Shown: positions 1-12,340 of the stretch, piece after piece
How the letters are laid out: each line of letters opens with the position of its first letter
Position numbering within the stretch: position 1 is the stretch's first letter
Source of the DNA: Sarcomyxa edulis
Lineage: Eukaryota; Basidiomycota; Agaricomycetes; Agaricales; Mycenaceae
Assembly: GCA_009761415.1 (NCBI GenBank)
Contig: QUOL01000001.1
Span: 2,356,001 to 2,420,000 of the forward strand
DNA: 64,000 nt
Direction: 5' to 3'
The notes under the pieces: generated by a model
What the model saw: only the letters and a program-made list of their open reading frames with translations
What the model was told of the DNA's origin: nothing
The model's database searches: none
Position numbers and translations under genes: made by a program

Positions 1-398
1 GCGACTGATGCTTCAAAGTCTATCGTCATGAACGCAAGCTTAGCTAACTATACATTGTCTAGTTTCCATCGAGGTAAAGGCGGTAAAGGCGTTGACGGTA
101 CAGGTGAAGTGAGAAGACACGTAGAGAGGCTGCTTTTGAGGTTAGATTTTAACGGCGTCTTCTCGAGAGCGAAGAAGACGAGCGAAGATGAGGATGTCAA
201 TATTCTCAAAGAGGGTGGTCTAGTGTAGCTTTTCAGTTTCAGAGTTTCTTGTTACCTAGTGATCAGGATAAAATTTATCCACGATGATAATCGCGACTCA
301 CGAGACCCCGGAAACGGGTGATATCGATGACTTTAGGTTCCTCTGCCCTCAGACGACTTTCTTTACAACTACGACATCTATCCTCAACACAGGAATCG
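1..398. other. Intergenic region, left edge
   Basis: No gene can be supported here. The stretch ends at the start codon of the first pyrophosphatase gene and must contain its promoter. Short open frames exist on both strands but show no family resemblance. Confidence 0.4.
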
Positions 399-1642
399 AT
401 GGCTTTGCGTTCGTGTTCTATTCGTTGATCATGAAGAGTATAGGACTGATTGTACAGCACCTTTTCAGAATACACTCCCCGCCTCGTCGGCGCCGCGAAT
501 ACCCTAGGTAAAAATTGGCCGCACTCGTGTCTTCAATTCTCCAGTCGTCTAACTGACTTATTCTCTTCTAAATCTATCCAGAACACAGAGTCTTCATTGA
601 ACAGAACGGCTCCGTCGTCTCTCCTTTCCATGACATCCCGCTTTTCGCCGACCAAAACAACGGAATTTTCAACATGATTGTAGAGGTTCCCCGTTGGACC
701 AATGCTAAGATGGAGATATCCAAGGAGGAGGCCTTCAATCCTATCAAACAGGATATTAAGAAGGGTAGGTTGCGCTATGTCCGCAACTGTTTCCCTCATC
801 ACGGATACATCTGGAACTACGGTGCTTTCCCTCAGGTGGGCCTTGCTGACTCCTTGTGTTCACCTATCCATACCTATCTCGCTACTTTTCTAGACATGGG
901 AAGATCCTACACAGTCCCACGCCGAGACTAAAGCTAAAGGTGACAACGATCCTCTCGATGTCTGCGAGATTGGCGAGCAAGTTGGCTACGTCGGTCAAGT
1001 CAAACAAGTCAAAGTTCTCGGTATCATGGCACTCCTCGACGAGGGTGAGACAGATTGGAAAATCATAGTCGTCGATGTTCTGGATCCCCTCGCATCCAAG
1101 CTCAACGATATCGAGGATGTTGAGAGGCATCTCCCTGGATTAATCCGGGCCACCAATGAATGGTTCAGGTACGATATTTCTGTATATAATTTATCGTCGC
1201 GAGAACTGAGCGGTTTCTCAGGATCTACAAGATCCCTGATGGAAAGCCCGAAAACACTTTCGCGTTCTCTGGTGAAGCCAAGAACAAGAAATACGCCACA
1301 GAGATCATCCATGAATGTCACGAAGCATGGCGCCGCCTCATTACCGGAGAGAGCGCTGCTAAGACCGCCAGCTACGATCTTTCCATGTGAGCTACCTGTC
1401 GTCTTCTTACTGTTGTGTCGAGACCTAATGTTCGGTATCTAGTCGTAACATCACGATCCAAAACTCTCCTGGATTTGTTAGACGCGATGACCCAGTGTAT
1501 ACCGGTATTCCCTCGGAATCCAGGAAGGCCCCAGGTCCTATCGATCCTTCCGGTGAGATCAATTTATCCTGATACATCATCCATTCTTCTGATGCATTGT
1601 ACAGTTTCGAAATGGTTCTATATCTCATCCGCACAGGTCTAG
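399..1642 (+). CDS. IPP1: Soluble inorganic pyrophosphatase, copy 1 (seven exons)
   Basis: Cytosolic family I pyrophosphatase, which hydrolyses pyrophosphate to two phosphates and so drives biosynthetic reactions. Exons read as 399-408, 469-507, 582-835, 894-1168, 1222-1386, 1443-1552 and 1605-1642, summing to 296 codons plus stop. The protein keeps [32 protein letters not shown], the metal-binding signature [14 protein letters not shown] and [10 protein letters not shown], so all the catalytic aspartates I can place are present. It ends [12 protein letters not shown]. The start was chosen because a 10-nt first exon (ATG, two codons, C) followed by the donor GTTCGT occurs at the same place in all three copies. 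It is the first of three tandem genes and the closest to the usual fungal sequence, so it is probably the housekeeping copy. Confidence 0.93.
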
Positions 1643-2385
1643 GGTATGCGTATTCTCATACCATACGGTGTATCGCGTTTCAACACGTAGGAACACTCGC
1701 CCAACAAATCAATGTATTTTCACGTTTCATAGAGCACAGTTGTCTGAGCAATCTATTCCTGGAAGGTTCACGCATCAGACATCGCACGCATTGCAGATTA
1801 GTCCGATTTTCTTGCACCTGTCATAGTTGATCTCTTCCGACTACACTGCACTGATGATACCGGTCAGTTTGTTGTAAGCTTGGATCATTGCTGTGCTTGA
1901 CTTCTTCCGTGATCTTATCAGCGCTCATGACCCCGAGAGATCTCTCAAACGGAGTGTTATATACCGGAATCTGTCACTTTCAACCGCTGAGACACTCCCC
2001 TGAAGTACAGGTCAAACCTTGTAGATCGGTGCCAAAATTGGATCCAGACGTTGGTTGACAATCTGGAGGAACAAATCGAACTATCTTCCGCTCGCAATAT
2101 GTCTGTGTAGGCTATTTGCGCCAGCCTGTCCAATGTGAGTACATGAACTCTGTTTACTTTTATTTCAGTTACGCGCTGTCGGGAAGCTTCCTCGCCATGT
2201 GTGCTACGCAGATGCACAGAGATAAGTAAATAAGGTGTGGTAAATGCGATGATCAGATGGCATGCTAATTCTGGAACTTCCAGAAAGCCCCGACGAGGGC
2301 GTGCTTTCCACTATATGTACCTAACTTGTAAGCTTTGGTCCGACAGCATTTCCGTCTTTCTTTCATTCGCACCAAGACAACGCGT
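1643..2385. other. Intergenic spacer between pyrophosphatase copies 1 and 2
   Basis: About 740 bases hold the terminator of copy 1 and the promoter of copy 2. I see no convincing coding frame, repeat or RNA gene. Confidence 0.5.
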
Positions 2386-3616
2386 ATGCCACCTCGTTCG
2401 TCTTCCTCCCGTCTTTACATGACCTTGTGTGATTGACACGATCATTGACTCAAATTGTGTTTAGAATACGCACCCAGGAACATCGGTCCTGCAAACACTA
2501 TAGGTAAGCAGCTTCGTACACATTGTCGGGATCTCGACGGTCAAATTATATGTTTCGGGGAAACTAGAGCACCGAGTATACGTCGAACAAAATGGTACTC
2601 TTATATCATGCCTCCATGACATACCTCTCTTCGTCGATCAGAGTAATGGAATCCTCAATATGATCGTCGAAGTCCCGCGCTGGACCAATGCCAAGATGGA
2701 AATCTCCAAGAGCGAAGCGTTTAACCCTATCAAACAAGACACCAAGAGGGGAAAACTGCGCTATGTTCGCAATTGCTTCCCTCATCACGGTTACATTTGG
2801 AACTACGGTGCTTTTCCTCAGGTATGTGCTCAAGATACCGTCTTGAAACTTACTGAGATAGATCGTATCTGCGCAGACATGGGAAGATCCTTCACAAATC
2901 CACCTTGAGACGAAGTGCAAGGGGGATAACAACCCTCTGGATGTGTGTGAGATCGGCGATCGACCAAGTTTTGTAGGCCAGGTAAAGCAGGTGAAAGTTC
3001 TCGGGATAATTGCCCTTATCGACGACGGAGAGACGGATTGGAAGATAGTTGTCATCGATGTTGACGACCCTCTTGCTTCCAAACTCAATGACATCGGGGA
3101 TATTGAAAAGGAGCTTCCTGGACTGATTTGGGGATCTCTCGAGTGGTTCAGGTGAATATTATCTTTCTTGGAGCGGCTCTAATCATACAGCTGATGGTAT
3201 GTCAGGATTTACAAAATTCCGGACGGAAAACCAGAGAATACGTTTGCGTTTCCTCCGAAGAACAAGAAATACGCGATGGATGTCATCTACGAGTGTCACG
3301 AATCCTGGCGCCGCCTCATCACGGGAGAAACACCTGCAAAGTCTGCAATGCATGATATATCTGTGTATGTCATCTGTATATTTGCGCGCCACAAGGTGAT
3401 ACGCTAATATTGTTTTCACAGTCGCAACATTACCATTCAAAATTCTCCTGGTTTCGTCAGAAGAGATGACCCATCCTATACAGGCATTCCTCCGTCATCT
3501 CACCAACCTCCCGCTACCATCGATCCTTCAGGTAAATGATTTTCTTACTAACATCTGTTATTCGTCTGTTGACATACCTACCGCCAGTTTCGAAATGGTA
3601 TCATATTGCCTATTGA
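2386..3616 (+). CDS. Inorganic pyrophosphatase paralogue, copy 2, with an active-site Asp-to-Asn change
   Basis: Second tandem family I pyrophosphatase, with the same exon layout as copy 1. The 10-nt first exon is 2386-2395 (ATGCCACCTC) and the frame ends VSKWYHIAY at a stop at 3614-3616. It keeps [27 protein letters not shown] and DDGETDWK. The metal-binding signature, however, reads [12 protein letters not shown] instead of [12 protein letters not shown]. The middle aspartate of the D-x-D-P-x-D motif, a metal and catalytic ligand in the family, is therefore asparagine. The reading frame and splice sites are otherwise intact, so this is not an obvious pseudogene. It shares [10 protein letters not shown] and [11 protein letters not shown] with copy 3, which suggests that copies 2 and 3 split from each other after leaving copy 1. 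Reduced activity or a regulatory role is possible but inferred. Confidence 0.9.
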
Positions 3617-3970
3617 TCTTATCGCTGATATACAATCGGTTTCGTGTTCTCAAATTTGTTTGCACCGACAACAGTATCTCCCTGCAGATGTCTCCAGACC
3701 TGGAGACAAGTGATTATTCATGTTTGCATCTCCTGGTCTGATTTTGAGCTTTGACGCCTGATCTCGACCTTTGACTCTACTCGAAGCAGTACAAACTGAA
3801 TTCGACGCCCGCAGACTGCAATACACGATATTCCCACCGTGCGAGAAAAGTGCCCTTATAAACGTACAGGAAGCTCCGGCTACGATAGCGATGATGATAA
3901 GACAAAGATAGAAGAACAACCGCCACCAAATATTCCCACTAACACCTCAGCGTCTCTCAGCGTCTCACTC
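3617..3970. other. Intergenic spacer between pyrophosphatase copies 2 and 3
   Basis: About 350 bases with nothing recognisable. It must contain the end of copy 2 and the promoter of copy 3. Confidence 0.5.
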
Positions 3971-5197
3971 ATGCCATCCCGTTCGTTTCTCCTCTGAGAC
4001 TCTAATCCACATAGGGCTAACTCTAATCGTGTCTCAGAATTTGCGCCCAGAATCATCGGTGCACCGAACACGATAGGTTCGTACGAGAATGATTGAAAAT
4101 TGTCTTATCTGTAGCTGACTAGCTAGTCGTATGACTTCTAGAACATCGGGTATATATCGAGCAAAACGGCACCCTTATTTCTTGTCTCCATGATATTCCA
4201 CTTTTCTTCGATCAAAACAACGGGATCGTCAACATGATTGTCGAAGTTCCGCGATGGACCAATGCCAAAATGGAAATTTCCAAGGTTGAAGCCTTCAACC
4301 CTATTAAACAGGATGCTAGGAGAGGCAAATTGCGTTATGTTCGCAATTCCTTCCCTCATCACGGGTACATCTGGAACTATGGCGCTCTTCCTCAAGTGAG
4401 TGCAGCGAGTCCGCGTCTACCCTTCTAAGCCGCTGAATTTGGCTCCACTGCGAAGACATGGGAGGATCCTTCTCAATACCATCCAGAGACGAGATGCAAA
4501 GGTGACAACGATCCCCTTGACGTCTGCGAGATTGGCGAGCAAGTTGGACACGTTGGTCAGGTCAAGCAAGTCAAAGTCCTGGGCATAATTGCACTCCTCG
4601 ATGAGGGAGAGACGGACTGGAAAATCATCGTAATCGATGTCAAGGATCCTCTAGCTCCTAGACTGAATGACATTGAGGATATCGAAAAACTACTCCCAGG
4701 ATTGATCTGGGCAACTATCGAATGGTTCAGGTAAGTTTTTGCACGATGAAAGCATCTCTATACCGTTGATCACAATTCATCTAGAATCTATAAGATACCT
4801 GATGGAAAACCCGAAAACACATTCGCGTTCCCTCCTAAGAACAAGAAGTATGCGATGGACATTATTTACGAGTGTCACGAAGCTTGGAGGCGCCTGATCA
4901 CTGGGGAAACTCCCGCGAAGTCTGCAACTCACGATATCTCCATGTGAGCAATTGCAGATCTCGATGGAGAGGTGATATATTGACACCTTTTGTTTAGTCG
5001 CAATATCACCATCCAAAATTCTCCCGGATTTGTTAGAAGAGAGGATCCGTCGTACGTTGGTATCCCCCAAGATTCGCGTCAACCGCCTGCGTCTATCGAC
5101 TCTTCTGGCAAGTATTTTGACCAAATCGCGTCTCACATGGATCGACTAATGCATCTTAGTATCTAAATGGTTCTACATTTCATCTGCTCCGGTGTAA
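3971..5197 (+). CDS. Inorganic pyrophosphatase paralogue, copy 3
   Basis: Third tandem family I pyrophosphatase. The first exon is 3971-3980 (ATGCCATCCC, donor GTTCGT) and the frame ends [12 protein letters not shown] at the stop at 5195-5197. [43 protein letters not shown] and [10 protein letters not shown] are all present, so the catalytic set looks complete, unlike copy 2. The last intron appears to use a GC donor (GCAAGT) where copies 1 and 2 use GT at the same place. Exon phases are the same in all three genes, which points to duplication of the whole genomic copy rather than retroposition. Confidence 0.9.
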
Positions 5198-5957
5198 ACT
5201 CTCTTCCGTACGACCACTAGCATCAAACGCATCACTGTCCGCCTCTTGATCGCGAAGATCATGGGGAACCGATACTGTCACGGATCTCGTTTTTGTATTC
5301 TCTAGTTCTCTATACTACTCTTCATGTCATTGCCGCCTGATTGGAGATCATCCAATCGAGCTCTCTATGCCCCGTATGACTACCGATGCTCAACCTCCAA
5401 GTCGTGTGTAGCTTGTTCGCTCAATCGAGGTGCTTGGCATAACCTCTAAAGAATCGAGGTACGTGTTATGTGCATGCCACGAGATTCGTAATAACATCAT
5501 GATGCTGATGGATGCTGACGGTTTATCTAGTAAAGCGTGGTGTAGACGTCATTTTGAACCAATAGATTATTGCCTGCACCCTACAGAAGCTATTCTTGCG
5601 CGAGCGCATCGACATCTTTGATGAAATGCTCCGAATGCTATGGCATTTTCTTGGGACTGTTTTCAATGTACTGATCAATAGTTCTCGAGATCTCCGCTTA
5701 CATCCCACGCCTTAGCGCTGGTCAGTGTTTCGCCTTGCTAACGATTTGTGACGGCTGACCACATCATCTGCTCCAAAGTCTATCGATATGGAAGCATATC
5801 CATCGCCCAGCTTTCTGCGTCCGCGTGTTGCCAATGACCCCAGATAATATAGATGCATCTTCTCCGCTCCGCACTTGCGTCGATATCGCCGGACTACTCG
5901 AGCCTCTATAAATGTGGCTCCTCAAAACTGTGCATTCGTCCTCGCAACTCCCTTGCG
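5198..5957. other. Intergenic region upstream of the glucanase
   Basis: About 760 bases between pyrophosphatase copy 3 and the glucanase gene. Apart from the TATA element near the right end I see no gene or repeat. Short open frames on both strands have no recognisable motifs. Confidence 0.45.
5907..5913 (+). promoter_or_regulatory. TATA box of the glucanase gene
   Basis: TATAAAT lies 45 bases before the glucanase start codon at 5958, in the spacing usual for a short fungal 5' leader. Confidence 0.55.
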
Positions 5958-7704
<1,747 letters not shown>

Positions 7705-7733
7705 GGGACTGTCTGACAACCTTTGACGGCTGT

Positions 7734-7864
7734 CTACGGTGGCCAGGGAGTCCATGGTCTAATTTTGGAAATTTTTGGGAAATTTTCAATTTTTTTGGCG
7801 GTTTTGCGTTCGAGCCTCGGTCAAGTCACATTTCGTGCACCACTTTTCGAGCAACCTGAGCTAC
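7734..7864 (+). repeat. Left terminal inverted repeat of the 7.7-8.9 kb element
   Basis: Inverted match to 8726-8856, including GCCAGGGAGTCCATGGTC and an A/T-rich part with short G-A-A-A-T-T-T-T runs. Confidence 0.8.
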
Positions 7865-8725
7865 TGTGCGTTGATTCTAGAAGGCATACTGGGGTTTGTA
7901 GTCCTTTTTTCGAGTTTTTATGATCTGAATGGTACTCGGACAGCCTCGGGGATGGTATTCGTCGACAATTGGTGTCATCACTGTCATGGAATCATAGTAT
8001 AACATCAAGTTATCAGGCAGATGAATTCATAAGGCTATCTCATAGATGGAGGTATCATATATGTGCATGTACCATTGGGGAAGGTCAAGATATAAGACAG
8101 TATGAGAATGAAGATAATAAGCATGGTCAAATGACAATGTGCGAGCCGCGAGCGCATGCAATGCAATGCAAAGCTATTGTCGAGTCGCCGGAGCAGTGAT
8201 TCTGAGGGCCCTACACACGAAAAAGATATATATGCAAACTATAGCACAGAGTATTATGAGACATGATGCTGACGCGACTTGATCTCTGAGTGAAGTTGGG
8301 ATGCAGTGGGCCAAGGCCAGAATCGCCCGAACACAGCACAAGGTCGCTTTCTTCTGCGTGGAAGTCATCAGAGCAGCCCGTAGCTCCCCTGAGGTCTTCA
8401 AGGCGCGAACTCGAACTTTTTGTTGGCTGAACAATGAAACTACCAGCACCGGCGGCGGCAGCACATACCTCGGTACCTTTTCTCCTGCTATGCTGTCAAT
8501 ACTGTTCTGTGGCTGAGGCTTGCCGCCCTGTACCCCTTCTGGACCAACGCACGGTAACGATATCGCACATGTATGCCGCCTGAGGATGATAAGATCTTGG
8601 CCTGCATGGAATCGACGTGGTGTGATGAACAATCGGGGTTTTGGAGTCATTTGCCAACATTGTGGGCTTTTTGGAGGTAGGCAATACCTTCCTAGACAGT
8701 TGAGATGAGTAGAATGTATGAATAA

Positions 8726-8856
8726 GTAGCTCAGGTTGCTCGAAAAGTGCTGCACGAAAAGCGATTTGAGTGAGGCTCGAACCAAGCTCCAACGCGAAAC
8801 TGCCAAAAAATTTGAAAATTTCCAAAATTAGACCATGGACTCCCTGGCCACCGTAG
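8726..8856 (-). repeat. Right terminal inverted repeat of the 7.7-8.9 kb element
   Basis: Reverse-complement partner of 7734-7864. The inner end carries GAGCAACCTGAGCTAC on the minus strand, as at 7849-7864. Confidence 0.8.
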
Positions 8857-9618
8857 CTGTCTGACCGTTGACGCGTTGACGGTTATCTTAGTTTACTTTT
8901 GTTGTATCCGACTAGAATATAAGCGCACATGCCACATGGTATATGTTTGAGTCGTCGACATGGTTCCGCGGTACACTATATCAACGAATGGTATGCGAGC
9001 TATTTCCAACGACATTGTGCAGATTTATATATCGTCGAGCTCGCTGTGTCGAACGGTGAGGTCGATGCGCTGTCGATGCGCGCTTGTGGCGCACGGCAAG
9101 TTCCGAAGTCCCGAGATCTGGACTTCGTTTCAATTTTCCGTGATTGATTTAATTACAGTTATGTCTGTTCTCGACCCCACCGCCGAAATGCCTCGTAAAA
9201 GTCTGGTTCTCTCTGAGGCTATACCTTCCTGCTCTCTCCGGGACTCTGGCCTTTCCCCACCCAGCCCCGCTGTTGTCTTGAATTTCTAGACCGTTCAGCC
9301 GCCCGTACCAAGCGCGTACTGCAAGGCCATGTCCAATCTTGTGATTTGTTTTTGTAGGCCAGACCGTCGATTGTGTATCATCTCCCCTCCTAGCATCCCC
9401 GGACGAAATCCCTACCTATGCGGCGTTCGAGACTTTTTGACTGCGTTTTTTGCGCTCTGGCCAGGATGAGATCTGTCGCCGTCCAAGGTATAAAGGCCAG
9501 CGTCTGAAATCGTTCATTCCCAACAGTGCTATCTGCTACATTCCCCGCTCAGTCGCTTCGCATCCTCCTCTCAATCGAATCCTCATAAAGAGACCTCCCC
9601 CCTCATAACAAATCAACC
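8857..9618. other. Intergenic region between the transposon and the small gene
   Basis: About 760 bases without a supported gene. The right part is a clear promoter: a TATA box at 9489 followed by a pyrimidine-rich leader up to the start codon at 9619. Confidence 0.5.
9489..9496 (+). promoter_or_regulatory. TATA box and CT-rich leader of the small gene
   Basis: TATAAAGG is followed by a C/T-rich stretch (about 9520-9600) ending in AATCAACCATG, the arrangement of a strongly expressed basidiomycete promoter. Confidence 0.55.
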
Positions 9619-9887
9619 ATGTACAACATGATTATGGCACGCCGCAAGGTTAGTTTGATTCGGACCGTTCGAAAATTATGGGCTTCGCTGATAGCTACTC
9701 TTATAGTCCATCCTCCTCTGGACGAGTCTCGAGACCATCTTAGGTGCTTTCGTTTGGTCTCAATACCGGCAACCCAGGTGTGTATCTACAATGACTTTTC
9801 CATCATAACAATTCTAATCCTCATTCTTTTCTCAAAAGAAACGGTTTCCTTTCGTTGAAGTTCCAGAAGCCGTCGATACAAGCATAG
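9619..9887 (+). CDS. Small hypothetical protein (49 residues, three exons)
   Basis: Exons 9619-9648, 9707-9777 and 9839-9887 join in frame to a 49-residue protein starting MYNMIMARRKSILLWTSLET and ending QKPSIQA. It has a basic start, then a short hydrophobic stretch (about residues 11-26, with SILLWTSLETILGAFVW), which could be a single membrane segment or signal anchor. No family is recognised. Support comes from the strong upstream promoter, splice sites that keep frame, and a TAG stop. The codon run is too short to exclude a chance frame. Confidence 0.45.
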
Positions 9888-10164
9888 TCCCGACAACATC
9901 GATGACCGTCATTCCAATACACGCCGGGTCCCATTAATAGTGGAGGATACCCACCAACCCACGCAACCGAGACTATCTATTTATCATACCAGTGTATTTG
10001 TATCGCAATCTTCTGATATCCATAGGAGAGGAAGAATCTGCTTTTATAGCAGTAGTAGACTGGAGGGGCTTTAGATACCTACAGTTTCAACGTCACAATG
10101 CATATATTTTTCAAATGCAAGATTGACTGGATCGAGCCATGATCATGAGTGGAATAGACTACAA

Positions 10165-11360
10165 CTAGTTGGAGTCTTCTTCGTCTTCTGCACCATCCTT
10201 CCAGAGGGCATACATCTTTCTTCTGTTCGAATCCCTAGTTTCCAGTTCACTCGCAACTTCGAACACCCTTCTCAATAGTCTCTTTCTCAGTATTCTCGGC
10301 TCTACTGCTCCAGCGTTCGGATCGTCCACGCACGCATTTTCCACGATATGAGGATACGTTTGCGTGACGGAAGGTGATGCCGACGCTGAAGGGCTGAGGC
10401 GGGCACGTTTTGGATTCGGTGGCTGATCTTCGTCGTCTGAAGCGCATGCAGGAGAAAGAGAAGAAAGGAGAGGGTCGAATAGAGCAGATTGTAGACGCTT
10501 GTAAGTCACAGAGTTGCGTGTACGTGCGGCGAGTGTGAAAAAGGGAGTCAGAAGTGTGGAGAGCGGGGCTGGGAGGGCTGTGGTCGCGGGAGGTATTGGT
10601 GGGATCGATAGTGCTTTATCGAGCTCCTCGACGTAGATATCGGATAAATGATAGGCTAAGCTGGTTGGTACACGGTTGTCGTCTGAGCTGTAGGTGCAAT
10701 AAACTATCAGCATCGACGGTGATGATCGAGAGGAGTAGAGCATACCATAACGGTCCTCCCTTCTGTGACAAGATATCGCTGTATTCATCACATGCACTCT
10801 TCTCCCAGTCTGCGCGGATCAAGAGTCTGAACGTAGCATTGACGAACCTCCTGACAAGCATGTAGTATTTGTCGATTCTGAGAAATTGATCAAATTGGTG
10901 CCCGTTCCTCGAAGGGACATGCAAAAGACATACCGTAACCGATCAATTCCACTCCATTCTCTCACTGTTGTCTCCCAAAACCCACGGAGGAATGCAAGTG
11001 AAGATTTCGTTGTCGTGATGGTCAAAAGAAGTTCTGCGAGTTCGCTCGCTAATGCCTGTTGCACTAGTGGTTTGTCCGACATCCAGAAGCCTAGCAGCAG
11101 TATAGTCAGTGCCATATGTAGTTGGTGTAGTAGCAGCACGCACAGTAGAATATACCCTTCCAGAGTTTATCCATCTCTGATTTTGGAATAGCATCTCGAG
11201 ATGAATCCGAGAGGAATACGGACAAGTTTCGGATAGCTTTATCCCGTGTTTTTTTCTCTGCATACAATCATAAGTATTCTATCTCTCCATCTGTATGATG
11301 GATCTTACCTGTAGAAGCAAGGTATTTTCCCAGAGGAGGTGTTGTTGTCGAAGATGCCAT
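10165..11360 (-). CDS. RRP1: Ribosomal RNA processing protein RRP1 (Nop52 family)
   Basis: Nucleolar protein needed for maturation of the large ribosomal subunit precursor. The gene reads leftward from ATG at 11358-11360 (MASSTTTPPLGKYLAST) to a TAG at 10165. The Nop52 domain is visible across several exons: FWMSDKPLVQQALASELAEL, FLRGFWETTVREWSGIDRLR, DKYYMLVRRFVNATFRLL and RVPTSLAYHLSDIYVEELDK. The C-terminal part is polar and acidic (DDEDQPPNPKRARLSPS, then KDGAEDEEDSN), as is common for nucleolar proteins. It is divergently arranged with the hydroxyisourate hydrolase gene, with about 115 bases between start codons. Confidence 0.88.
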
Positions 11361-11476
11361 TTGTTCTAAAGCTTGTCGCAATTATTTTTCAAAGACATCT
11401 CGATCAGGTTATTAGTAAGCAACGCGATCGCGTCTAATACCACGTGCAATCGGGGCACTTCCTCCGGACGTCCATC

Positions 11477-12039
11477 ATGTCAAAATCACCCATTACTTGT
11501 CATGGTAGGTCTGCAGAGTCTGACGGAATCTACTATGTATTTATGCGCCATATTTGATGTAGTTCTCGACTCCTCGACCGGAAAGCCCGCCGTAGGTGTA
11601 GAAATTCGTCTGCAGGAATATAAACCTGCACAGTTTGACGGCGACTTTGACATCTTCGAGCCGTTCGGGAAGGGGTACGTTTATTGATGATGTCCGCTCA
11701 ATAAGAATTGACTCGACCGGTATGTACGCAGAAAAACCGATGCAGACGGTCGCTGCATGAACCTTCTACCTCCCGCAGGTTCGGAGGAAGCCAAAGAACA
11801 GAAGACGGCCCTCGTCGCAGGGAGGTCGTACAAGGTCGTGTTCAAGACCAAGGAGTACTTTGAGAGCACGAAACGTAAATGTTTCTACCCATGGGTCGAG
11901 GTACATGCCATCCTTCCACTATCTGCCAGTGGACTCATCTCGTGTTTAGATAACATTCGAAGTTGCAAATCCCAATGAACACTACCACATCCCATTGCTT
12001 ATCAGTCCTTATTCGTTTACAACCTACCGAGGGAGTTAG
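11477..12039 (+). CDS. 5-hydroxyisourate hydrolase (transthyretin-like)
   Basis: Enzyme of purine catabolism that hydrolyses 5-hydroxyisourate, the product of urate oxidase. Exon 1 begins MSKSPITCH; joining at the GTAGGT donor gives HVLDSSTGKPAVGVEIRL, the family's N-terminal histidine signature. Later segments are FGKGKTDADGRC, YFESTKRKCFYPWVE and ITFEVANPNEHYHIP. The protein ends TTYRGS, the diagnostic Y-R-G-S tail. Length is normal for the family (about 120 residues). No peroxisomal targeting signal follows the YRGS tail, which suggests the cytosol. It converges on UBC12. Confidence 0.93.
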
Positions 12040-12340
12040 TTATGCAGAATAATCAAGAAGACACATCCAAGTCATCAGAATCATTAAAGAACAGTGTATG
12101 TACGGATGGTGTATGTATCCAGATCAAAGCAATGATGAAAACAACACGATGAAAACCTCTACTGTAATATCCAGGGGTTCATTCTACTCTGGAAAAGCCA
12201 AGTATATGATGCGAGAAAGACGGGATTGCAGTGAGGGAATAGATGAGATGGATGATGGTGATAACACAGCAAAATGAACGAGCACGAAAAGTGAATACAG
12301 CAGATGAAGGATGGAAATTGATGATGCGCATGCGTGTCTG
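12040..12340. other. Convergent intergenic region
   Basis: Shared 3' region between the hydroxyisourate hydrolase and UBC12 genes. No extra gene is seen. Confidence 0.5.

Larger units (their letters stand above)
7734..8856. mobile_element. Non-autonomous DNA transposon with 131-bp terminal inverted repeats
   Basis: Two copies of a roughly 131-bp sequence in opposite orientation (7734-7864 and 8726-8856) enclose about 860 bp. The outer ends read CTACGGTGGCCAGGGAGTCC on both sides. The inner part codes for no transposase; open frames on both strands simply run through the inverted repeats. CTGT directly flanks both ends. A longer CTGTCTGAC occurs at 8857 and again at 7709, slightly offset from the left end, so the target duplication is ambiguous. 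The repeats differ by small indels and substitutions, so the insertion is not very recent. Superfamily unknown. Confidence 0.8.

Noticed and set aside
1..29. Possible 5' end of a minus-strand gene (MTIDFEASVA) running off the left edge.
   Set aside because: Only ten codons are visible, with no motif. A similar short sequence near 5775 hints at a repeat rather than a gene.
8174..8806. 210-codon minus-strand open frame inside the transposon.
   Set aside because: It runs through a terminal inverted repeat and its translation has no transposase or other motif.
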